From contig NC_088711.1 of NCBI RefSeq assembly GCF_963576615.1, positions 992,001 to 1,056,000 on the forward strand: a stretch of 64,000 nucleotides of DNA. Direction: 5' to 3'. Every line of letters begins with the position of its first letter. Position 1 is the stretch's first letter. The notes beneath the pieces were generated by a model. The model ran no database searches, was not told the origin of the DNA, and saw only the letters and a program-made list of their open reading frames with translations. This DNA is from Watersipora subatra. Lineage: Eukaryota; Bryozoa; Gymnolaemata; Cheilostomatida; Watersiporidae. The position numbers and the translations under genes are program-made. Positions 37,930 to 49,700 of this stretch are shown in pieces.

Positions 37930-38447
37930 ATATAAATCTCAACGTTTGTCTATCTGTTTGTCTATCTGTTTGTCTTCTGTTTGTCTATCTGTTTGTTTAT
38001 CTGTTTGTCTATCTGTTTGTCTGTAAAATCTACAGCACTGGGTTTGAACTCATAATCTCCAGTTTGCAGACAGGCATTTAACCAATACACTACGCTATTA
38101 AACTGGCTGTTCTATAGATTAAATTGGGCACATACTTATTACACATGCCAACCTTTTATGGCTTCAAGCATAACGCTAGTTGCAGTGTTGCGTAAAGCCA
38201 TAGAGAAATGCTTTAAGAGAAAGGCTTAAACTCACACGACCAACAAGACTTTACAATCGGTATAGATCTTTAGTAGGCGCAGCAGAAGGTGCAATATGAA
38301 TTACACAGAATTAAACACAGTACGTAAAAATAAACAAACCACCTTCATTTAAAAGTTAGAATGATAAATGGTGGATATGTTGGTTAACAACAAATGTTTT
38401 GTGCAGAAACCTTTATATTACCCGTGCAACGCTGGGCATTCACTAGT
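37930..38447 (-). mobile_element. tRNA-derived SINE copy 3
   Basis: Read on the minus strand it starts with AATGCCCAGCGTTGCACGGG. Its tRNA-like segment lies at about 38040-38105 (GAGTTCAAACCC is a near-perfect B box), and it ends in a tail of ACAGATAGACAA repeats. The box and tRNA part match copies 1 and 2. Confidence 0.68.
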
Positions 38448-38449
38448 AT

Positions 38450-39424
38450 GCATATATAACACAGTACTACACTAACTCTTGATATTGCTTGAACTTTCAC
38501 ACAAATTTCTCATTTAATTAATCAATAGTAATTGTGTAAATAATATTAGCTTTGTATTATAATTTGTTTATTGTCTAGCAGACAACCAATTTCTGTTATT
38601 ATATTGTTATATAAATGAATGCAAGTAGGAGCTATGTTTAGTTTTATTATTATAATAACAATAATGAAGACATAACATGAGTCTTTGCCAAGCTATGCAT
38701 AGCTACAGTGATTAATATAATCGATTATAATAATACAATTACCATTGAGCGATCAATAAATAATATTGACATCCTATCCTGTACAAGCTGAAGAATGTAG
38801 ATAAAAGTAGCATAAGAGAGAGAAAATGATCGAGTTGCAGATCTGTATACTTTATATCAGAATGAATACCTATTTATATTATGCGTATATACATGTGAAT
38901 CTCAGAGCAATGTAGACATTTTACTATGGAAATGTTGATTATATATAACTCAAGATACTCCTGTATATATAAAATACATCGTTGTACGGAGATATCAGCG
39001 AAACCAGATACCAAAAGTGATGACTGCCTGAGCCACAAGAAGTGTACAAAGTTTGTTTGATTAGCAAGACATCTGCTATATCAAAGGATTTCAGGAAAAG
39101 CAATCATAGAAGGTACATTAGCCGGCAGATCAGAAAACTGCCAAAAGTCATAAGAGGCGAGTACAAGACACAACTAAAATAACAAGAACTATTCATTGCC
39201 TCTAACAAATACTTTTCCATGATGTACTCAGAATGATTTTACTCATATGTATATCAATATGATGAGTAGAACCTGAGCACCTAAATCGCTTCTCACAGGC
39301 TAACAGAGTCATCTAGAAAAGAGAACAGCTCCAATCACTCAGCCTTTTTTTCACTATTATGTCTCTCTTTGGATTGTCAGGTACGTATGGGAGTGAGCAA
39401 ATAACCTGGACTGCTGTTTTATAT

Positions 39425-39455
<31 letters not shown>

Positions 39456-40740
39456 ACATGTATATATATATCTATATATATATATATATATACATGTAAA
39501 TATATACATGTATATATACATATATACATGTATATATACATGTATTTATACATGAAAAATAACAATTTAGAATGTCTACAAGTAGATACCGGTATTAGTT
39601 CACTTCGTCTGTTTAAAGTTGTCTTCTCGTGTCTGTAAATGATGAAATATTTTTCCAGAGTACATAACTTGCAATTTCCACTGTTCTTGTAGTAAAGCTT
39701 GGCATGTGATAAAATGTTCCAGGTGATATGGTAGTCAGTGCTGCTTTCTTTGAGGTCTCATATGTATCTCCATAGTTCGGTGGAGTGACGTTTAGATATG
39801 TACTTGAATGTAGATTTGTGATGATTATATCTAGTTTTGAAGCTGTTTTTGGTGAGTCCTATCCCATTTGTTCAAAGAAACATCTTTTACAAAATAGCGC
39901 TACATAATTATAGACTCCATCCACCTAGCTTTTAATACTCGAGCTTATATTTCAGTTTACCATCTAAGGTAGAATTTCATGTATAGTCCTCACTAAGCAT
40001 TTTATTTGATGAGTGTTACACACCTTTTGTGTAATATGAAACTTTTAGTAACTTTTATGCTTAGTCAAATTTTAATAAATTTCTTACCAAATTTACATAT
40101 ATATATATATATATAGAGAGAGAGATTTTAAAGCAAGTCACCTGACGAGTGCAGATATATATTATTATATCTGCACTATTATATAAATTTTAGTTTGCGT
40201 ACTTTTGCTTTGGTTACGTGACCTAGTTTGAATATTACTGGAGACACTAGTGAAGGTGCTAAACTATAAGTAATACTGATACAATGTATTTACTACTAAA
40301 GGATCCATGGTTATTTTTACAAGTCCAACACTTTTAATAGACAACTAAAAAAATTATAAAACAATAAAAATAGTGACCAAAGATTAAAAATAGCTACTAA
40401 AAATTCTCTTCTTAATCAAACAGTAGTCCAGGTGATTTGTTTAGTTTCGTACATACCTGCAAATCTATATATATTATACTATATATATATATATAGTATA
40501 ATATATTCCCATATATACATGTTACATATACATGCTGCAATACAAATTGCTTGAAATCATGGCCAAGGTTTGTGCCCCTTACCACTTTATACTGAATCAT
40601 AGCTTTTCTCCTTCAAGTAAAAAAGTTGATACTCTAAAGGAAGTTTTGCAAAAATTACAAATTATAACTACGTAATTGCAACAAAATTCAACATGTTAAA
40701 ATATCTTGAGTGATTAGGACTTTTTAGGAATCCTGCATCT
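38450..40740. other. No gene recognised; AT-rich with TA microsatellite
   Basis: 39425-39550 is a long (TA)n/ATATACATG tract. 40470-40505 is an AT palindrome (TATACTATATATATATATAGTATA core). No coding exon or RNA gene was supported. Confidence 0.5.
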
Positions 40741-40765
40741 TCCAGTCTCTATGTAATCTTGCCTA

Positions 40766-43700
40766 TTACGCATCAGGGGCAGTTTTAGTTCCTGTGAAAT
40801 CAACAAAAAGAATGTTCTAGATCTTTTGCAGCATCTGCAATAGAAGCAATAGACAATATAAATCAGAAAACACGATAAAAACAACAAAAGCTTATCATTA
40901 TGTTTTGGAGTTGTCTGACCTTCTCCTGTAGTTATGTTTGCTAGCTTTTTTTCCTGTTCTTTGGTGAGCTCATTGCATATTAGCTGCTTTTCGGCACCAT
41001 TGACATCTTCTGCCAGGTTGAGACAGCAGATATCTTCTTCTATGAAGTCAGGTTCATCAAAATAAATAAATTTTATAAGTAAAAATATGATCGTAAGATT
41101 TTGCTGACCAAAGAAATCGGTGGTCTGATAGCAGCTGACTGACATGAATGGCAATAGTTTATTTTGTCAGAGAATAAGATTCTAAGGTAAGAGTTTGGAA
41201 TTGTAGAGATCTACATTCAAGGACTGTAAAGTTTCTGATACCTCAAGGCACGCCTTTTCCAGCAGACGATGTAAAGTTTTAGCAAGTAGTTAGTTTAACA
41301 CCTGATGTCATTTCCAACATACGATGCTGATTGTTCTGAGGTTCATAATTTTGCAAAACATTGGAATGTTATAAGCAAAAATGAAAAAGCTGGTAAACAT
41401 TAAAAATCATACATAAAAATATAAAAAGAGCAATAACTATATAGGTTAACTTGATCTTGTTTAAACTTGCTATAAACTTGACCTAGTTTATGGTTGAAGT
41501 TAGAGTTGGATCAAATGCATTTCTCTTCCACCAACTCTACATCCCGACCTTCACGTCTTCAAGCCTACCCATATACTCACATGCCTCCAATATGATTTAA
41601 TAATAAACACTGTTTTTATTGATTATTGCTTTGTTAATTTAGTTTGTCTACAAATATACATCATAAGCAATCTATTGACTTTATTACAGAAAAAAACTTG
41701 AGTGCTTGAGATTCAGTGATAAGCTACTCTCCCTACAATAGCCTGTGCTCTATCCATATTTCTCTGCATTACTCAAAAAGGGTTTATGCAATAGCTTCTC
41801 TATTATTGTTATAGTAATACTCAAACAACCAACATGTTATCGTAGATCAGCCTTTCATATGTCAGGTGCATTAGAAATGGCAAGTAACCAGACACCCTGT
41901 AAAACTCACCTGTTTCCAAAGAAAATTCAAGTTGAGTTTTCTCATGTAATAGGGCAGCAAACTCAGCTTTAAGGCAGCGGTTTCTATCAAGCAGCTTGGC
42001 CAAAACACCATCTGTAATAGTTGTATTACATCAATCCGCAGATGCAGAGGCATTCTGGGACTGGGATACGTTAAGTCTATTACGTGTATCATTGCTAGCG
42101 GTAAAATCAGATGTGGAGATATAAACAAGATACTTTGTAAAGAATGTCTACCCACAATAATAATCAATTGAAAATCACAGCAAAGCTATTAGAAAGAGAG
42201 AGAGTGTGTGAGAGAGAGAGAGAGTGTGTGAGAGAGAGAGTGTGTGAGAGAGAGTGTGTGAGAGAGAGAGAGAGTGTGTGAGAGAGAGTGTGTGTGAGAG
42301 AGAGAGAGAGTGTGTGAGAGAGAAAGAGAGTGTGTGAGAGAGAGAGTGTGTGAGAGAGAGAGAGTGTGTGAGAGAGAGAGTGTGTGAGAGAGAGTGTGTG
42401 TGTGAGAGAGAGAGAGAGTGTGTGAGAGAGAGAGTGTGTGTGTGAGAGAGAGAGTGTGTGAGAGAAAGAGAGTGTGTGAGAGAGAGAGAGTGTGTGAGTG
42501 AGAGAGAGAGTGAGTGAAAGAGAGTGAGAGAGCGAGAGAGTGTGAGAGAGAGAGAGTGAGAGAGAGTGTGTGAGAGAGAGAGAGAGTGTGTGAGAGAGAG
42601 AGTGTGTGAGAGAGAGAGAGAGTGTGTGAGAGAGAGAGAGTGTGTGAGAGAGAGAGTGTGTGAGAGAGAGTGTGTGAGAGAGAGAGAGTGTGTGAGAGAG
42701 AGAGTGTGTGAGAGAGAGAGTGTGTGAGAGAGAGAGAGTGTGTGAGAGAGAGAGTGTGTGAGAGAGAGAGTGTGTGTGAGAGAGAGAGAGTGTGTGAGAG
42801 AGAGAGAGTGTGTGAGTGAGAGAGAGAGTGAGAGAGTATGAGAGAGTGAGAGAGAGAGTGAGAGAGAGAGTGTGAGAGTGAGAGAGTGAGAGAGAGAGAG
42901 AGTGAGAGAGTGTGTGAGAGAGAGAGTGTGTGAGAGAGAGAGTGTGTGAGAGAGAGAGTGTGTGAGAGAGAGAGAGTGTGTGAGAGAGAGAGTGAGAGAG
43001 AGAGAGTGAAAGAGTGAGAGAGTGAGAGAATGAAAGAGTGAAAGAGTGAGAGAGTGAGAGAGTGAGAGAGTGAGAGAGTGAGAGAGAGAGAGCGAGATGC
43101 CTCATAGATGAACTGTTTATTACACTGGGTGGAGCTCAGTCTTTGTTTGTGCATGAAAGATGAATAGCGCTCCACGCCTCTTTACTCTTGCGCTGTAGTC
43201 AGGAATTCTCACTAAATGGCACAAGATAAGAGTGAATAATTTGCACATACCTTTGAGATTGAGCCTAGCTTTCAAACTGTAAGTTGTCGCTCTGAGATCA
43301 GCCAATCGATGCTCAAGTTCTTGATTTTCACCAATTAGTTCTTCCAGATTCTCACCCCCTACAACTGTCATAGTCAGTTCTATAGCCAATACTCCTTTGA
43401 CTACTCTATTCAGTTCTATACCGTGTACCCTGGCAATGCTGTATCCTGACTTTCAAAACCTTTTTTAATTAAAAATGTTTGGGTTTCCTTTTGGTACAAT
43501 GATTAGTTTTTTTTATTTAAGTTTATCTCTCTTCAGTAATAAAGTAAGTGCTATTGGCAGGAGATTGATTGATGTTAGTGGACAGGGTGATGCTCTATAA
43601 ATTTCACTTGGCTGTACAGTTTGAAAAAGTTAAAAAGTAGTAGCGATTGTGGCTCCACTCTTGACAGCTGTCATTTCTATGATGCCATTGCTGTAAATAC

Positions 43701-46700
43701 AGCAAAATTACCAGCGAGTAGTTTTGGAGGATATACCACAAGTGTTATTTTATTAATTTGGATTTATCTGCTCAATACTTTAATAGACTAGTAGTCTCTC
43801 CAGGTATGCCAACACAACTTCAAAACAAAATATGGAATTCTAAAAATATAAATTTTAAGTTTAATACAGAGTTCAACAGAAAAGTAATAGGTTAGTAACA
43901 AAAATAGATAGCTACTGACTCACCTCGACAAGGTTCATTCCAAAATGTCAGGTCACTTTGATTTATTGATTTAAGTTCCTCCATTCGGTGCAAACTTTGG
44001 ACAGCTTCTGAACTGCGTTTGTCTTTATTAGGAACAGAAAGTAGCTCTAAAATTCATATCACTTGTAATCTAGATACCTAAATAAAAGTTGTGAGATTGC
44101 CATAACTAGAGAGAATTGGCTACACAGGAAGTCTTTCAGGGAAGCAATCATAACTACCAGTAAGAAAGTTTATCATAGAACTGCAGTCTTGCAGAGCTGA
44201 GTAAATGGTCTGTTAGTGAGGTTTAATTAATCTTACAGGTCTGAATGGGCTTACCTTCTAAGGTCTGAGGTGTTGTCTTACCTTCTAAGGTCTGAGGTGT
44301 TGTCTTACCTTCTAAGGTCTGAGGTGTTGTCTTGCCTTCTAAGGTCTGAGGTGTTGACTTACTTTCTAAGGTCTGATGTGTTGTCTTACCTTCCAAGGTC
44401 TGAAGTGTTGACTTACCTTCTAAGGTCTGATGTGTTGTCTTACCTTCTAAGGTCTGATGTGTTGTCTTACCTTCTAAGGTCCGAGGTGTTGACTTACCTT
44501 CCAAGGTCTATGGTGTTGTCTTACCTTCCAAGGTCTGAGATGTTGACTTACCTTCCAAGATCTGAGGTGTTGACTTACTTTCCAAAGTCTGATGTGATAA
44601 CTTGCCATCCAATATCTGAGGTGTGACTTTTCCCCTGAAAGTTTGAAGTGTGGTTACTGTTGGATCATCTTTCAAAGTCTGTCTCTCAGGTTTTTTTTCT
44701 AAAAAGATTAATCATTGTCCTTCAGTACAATCAGCTTGCACCACCTTCATTATCTTTGTATTTGAAGCGCATGTTTGTGAAATCTTTTGGATATTTTAAT
44801 AATCTGTTTCGTCAGTCAAATATACAGAAGTTTATGAGCCTTTCTACAGTTTAGAATGTTGCCATAATGACATTATTCTTACCTGTCTTTCTTTCATCTA
44901 AAGGTATTTTAAACTCTTCCAATCCTTTCACCACGCCACTAGGTAAACTCTTTCTATCTTCATTTTCCAAGCCTTTCTTTTTGCTGTCAACTGTTGAAAC
45001 AAAAAACTTGTACTAACTAGTTTAGCGGCAGCTTTATAAGACCTTGACCTGTAAAACCTCACACTGTGTAACCCGTTTTACTATAACAGTTGCTGTAATA
45101 ATCTGCCCTATAACAGTTGCTGTAATAATCTGCCCTATAACAGTTGCTGTAATAACCTGCCCTATAACAGTCGCTGTAATAACCTGCACTATAACAGTCG
45201 CTGTAATAACCTGCACTATAACAGTCGCTGTAATAACCTGCACTATAACAGTCGCTGGAATAACCTGCCCTATAACAGTCGCTGTAATAACCTGCACTAT
45301 AACAGTCGCTGTAATAACCTGCCCTATAACAGTCGCTGTAATAACCTGTCCTATAACAGTTGCTGTAATAACCTGCCCTATAACCAATGATCATATGAAA
45401 GTTTAAGCAAGTACAGAAAGCATGAGTAACACCCATCATGATTAATACCTGTACATTACTAATACTTTTAGATGCGTAATACTTGTACATGATTAATACC
45501 TGTACATTACTAACACTTTTAGATGCGTAATACCTGTACATGACCAATACCAGCTCACCGTAAGAGTGGCCAAGTTGGTTTCTGTCCATCTGTGGGCTAC
45601 TAAACCGAGCCATTGAGTCAAGTTGATCTTCAGGTGTAGAAGGTGGAACTAGATTATGACTGTCAGGTGGTGGCAGACTAAGCAAGGGGCGCTCATTGTT
45701 AAAGGCAGGTGTTATTTGAAGGTCTGAGGAGATATTTGTTGAGAGACTCTCAGAACCCTCATTTTCATTTTCCAAGGACAAGTTGTTCTTTTGTTGACTG
45801 ATGAGGTGTGTGGAACATTTCATGTCAGCCATTATCTCAGGTACTTCTTCATGCAGACAGCTATCTGACAATATATAATATATATAATAATATACACAAT
45901 GAAAATATATAAGCAAAATGTATATAATTATAGTATGTTACATTGAGATATACTCCAGTTATATGTGTATGTATGTAGATGTATTGTATGTGAGTATTTA
46001 CATGCATTGCACGCAGTTGGAAAGGCTTTATAAAAGTAAAGTGAAAATTGGGAGTTGTTCTTCCACAGCCTACTGAGTTTGGCTTGGTAAAAAAATTGTA
46101 TCTTTTGATGATGCATAAAAATATTCTTGTGCTTAAACAACAGCTACGCGTACCTTTTTAACTTCCATCTAAAAAATGAAAGCATTTTTTATTAGATGAT
46201 GTATTTAATTAGCCACTTGTATGTACTTACTGGTGAGTCTATGTACTTACTGGTGAGTATATGTACTTACTGGTGAGTCTATGTACTTTCTGGTGAGTCT
46301 ATGTACTTACTGGTGAGTCTATGTACTTACTGGTGAGTATATGTACTTACTGGTGAGTATATGTACTTACTGGTGAGTCTATGTACTTACTGGTGAGTCT
46401 ATGTACTTACTAGTGAGTCTATGTACTTACTGGTGAGTCTATGTAGTTACTAGTGAGTATATGTACTTACTGTTGAGTCTATGTACTTACTAGTGAGTCT
46501 ATGTACTTACTAGTGAGTCTATGTACTTACTGGTGAGTCTATGTACTTACTAGTGAGTCTATGTACTTACTGATGAGTCTATGTACTTATTAGTGAGTCT
46601 ATGCACTTACTGATGAGTTTATGTACTTACTAGTGAGTCTATGTACTTACTGGTGAGTCTATGTACTTACTAATGAGTCTATGTACTTACTAGTGAGTCT

Positions 46701-49700
46701 ATGTACTTACTGGTGAGTCTATGCACTTTCTGGTGAGTCTATGTACTTACTGGTGAGTCTATGTACTTACTGATGAGTCTATGTACTTACTAGTGAGTCT
46801 ATGCACTTACTGATGAGTCTATGTACTTACTGGTGAGTCTATGCACTTACTAGTGAGTCTATGTACTTACTGATGAGTCTATGTACTTACTAGTGAGTCT
46901 ATGCACTTACTGATGAGTTTATGTACTTACTGGTGAGTCCATGTACTTACTAGTGAGTCTATGTACTTACTAGTGAGTCTATGTACTTACCGGTGAGTCT
47001 ATGTACTTACTGATGAGTCTATGTACTTACTAGTGAGTATATGTAATTACTGGTGAGTCTATGTACTTACTAGTGAGTCTATGTACTTACTGGTGAGTCT
47101 ATGTACTTACTTGTGAGTCTATGTACTTACTAATGAGTCTATGTACTTACTAGTGAGTATATGTAATCACTGGTGAGTCTATGTACTTACTAGTGAGTCT
47201 ATGTACTTACTAGTGAGTATATGTACTTACTAGTGAGTCTATGTACTTACTGGTGAGTCTATGTACTTACTAGTGAGTCTATGTACTTACTAGTGAGTCT
47301 ATGTACTTACTGGTGAGTCTATGTACTTACTGATGAGTCTATGTACTTACTGGTGAGTCTATGTACTTACTAGTGAGTCTATGTACTTACTAGTAAGTCT
47401 ATGTACTTACTAGTGAGTCTATGTACTTACTAATGAGTCTATGTACTTACTAGTGAGTATATGTAATTACTGGTGAGTCTATGTACTTACTAGTGAGTCT
47501 ATGTACTTACTGGTGAGTCGAAGTACTTACTAGTGAGTCTATATACTTACTGGTGAGTCTATGTACTTACTAGTGAGTCGATGTACTTACTGATGAGTCT
47601 ATGTACTTACTGGTGAGTCTATGTACTTACTAGTGAGTATATGTACTTACTAGTGAGTCTATGTACTTACTGGTGAGTCTATGTACTTACTAGTGAGTCT
47701 ATGTACTTACTAGTGAGTCTATGTACTTACTGGTGAGTCTATGTACTTACTGATGAGTCTATGTACTTACTGGTGAGTCTATGTACTTACTAGTGAGTCT
47801 ATGTACTTACTAGTGAGTCTATGTACTTACTGGTGAGTCTATGTACTTACTAATGAGTCTATGTACTTACTGATGAGTCTATGTACTTACTGGTGAGTCT
47901 ATGTACTTACTGATGAGTCTATGTACTTACTGGTGAGTCTATGTATTTACTGATGAGTATACATGTATGTACTTACTGGTGAGTATATGTATTTACTGGT
48001 GAGTATGTACTTACTAGTGAGTCTATGTACTTACTAATGAGTCTATGTACTTACTAGTGAGTATATGTAACCACTGGTGAGTCTATGTACTTACTAGTGA
48101 GTCTATGTACTTACTAGTGAGTATATGTACTTACTAGTGAGTCTATGTACTTACTGGTGAGTCTATGTACTTACTAGTGAGTCTATGTACTTACTGGTGA
48201 GTCTATGTACTTACTAGTGAGTCTATGTACTTACTAGTGAGTCTATGTACTTACTAGTGAGTCTATGTACTTACTAGTAAGTCTATGTACTTACTAGTGA
48301 GTCTATGTACTTACTAATGAGTCTATGTACTTACTAGTGAGTATATGTAATTACTGGTGAGTCTATGTACTTACTGGTGAGTCTATGTACTTACTAGTGA
48401 GTCTATGTACTTACTGGTGAGTATACATGTATGTACTTACTGGTGAGTATATGTACTTACTGGTGAGTCTATGTACTTACTGGTGAGTTTTTATAAGTAT
48501 GTTTGAAGCTACTAGTTATAAATTACCATAATTACACACAGAGACACGCTACTAGAATGGTGAGTAGGGAAACTATGAGTATGCAGTCATAACTAACCTT
48601 CCTTTTTCCCATTCTTTATCAGCTGACTAGCAGTGCTTCTGTGAGCACTCTGCAGTTTCTCTGCTGTTATGCTATTTTTGCCAGAGACATGCGAGATGGC
48701 TGAGTCAGCAATTGGTTCCTTCAGAAAATCCATGTCAGCATTGTGGGCCTCACACATAGAAACATGAAGTGGTGTTTGGCCTTGCATGTTTTGGATAGAG
48801 AAAATTACTTGTCTCTGTTCAGCTGTTTGGTTAGAGAGTAAACATCTGACAGTTGTCATATGCCCACACTGAGCTGCCACTGCTACCGGCGTGTCTCCAT
48901 TTTGATCCTGAATGCAAAGTAACGTGAAAGCTTGTGCAGTTTCTAATAAAGCCTTAAGAGCTGTTAAGGTCGAGTCATGAGCTAAGGCTGCAGCAACATG
49001 TATAGAAAGCTGACCTTCATTGTTGGGTTTTGCCAAGATGTCTACACGCTCGCTAGCATCAACATAATTAAGCATCACTTCCATCGCTGCCGTCTTCCCC
49101 CTTGCAACTGCTTCAAAAATGGGAGTTTCATCATCATTATCTTTAGCAATCATTAACTGTGTTCGCTGTTGCGAACTTGCCGTATCTAATAGCAGTTGGA
49201 GCATCACAGGGTCACCCACGTAGGCAGCGAAATGGAGAGGAGATCTGCCAAAGTCATTAGAGAGCAAGAGGATGCTGTCACATTGTTCTAGCTCTACAGA
49301 GCCTAGCATGTATTTGACAATTTCAGTATAGTTCTTGCTAACAGCCACTGAGAGGGCAGTGTCTCCCTTAGCATCCTCTTGCGAAAGCAGCTCCTGCCAC
49401 TGCCGGGAGGAAGTCAGGGCACAGACATACCTCAGAATCTTTAAGAAGTTGTGGTGAGAGGCGACATGCACGACTGTTTGTCCGTGTTCATCGGCAACCG
49501 TTAGCAACTTGTATTTGCTTAGGTAGTCTCCAAAAGATAGCAATGCCTGCACTGCTGATATCTGTCCATTTTGCGTAGCAAGCATAAGCGATGTGGCTTC
49601 ATTCTTGTCTCTCATTTGCAACAGTTTAACCGTTTGCTCCATAGAAAGCATTCCTAGCAAGGTCTGAATTGCTTGTAGATGTCCAGCAGCAGCGGCCATG

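Noticed and set aside
42164-43175. Two ORFs over 300 codons of Leu-Ser-His-Thr repeats
   Set aside because: Translation of a GA/GTGTGA microsatellite inside an intron of the ankyrin gene.
44223-44504. Independent small protein made of nine-residue E-G-K-T-T-P-Q-T-L units
   Set aside because: It is the far part of the donor-junction array, beyond an in-frame TAG, with no start context.
45044-45406. ORFs of TVAVITC and IGQVITATV repeats on both strands
   Set aside because: The 27-bp intronic minisatellite is open on both strands; no coding support.
46165-46179. 15-nt microexon (ATTTTTTAG|ATGGAAGTTAAAAAG|GTACGC) in the first ankyrin-gene intron
   Set aside because: In the phase set by the donor at 48598 it brings an immediate TAA; skipping straight to 45864 keeps the frame.
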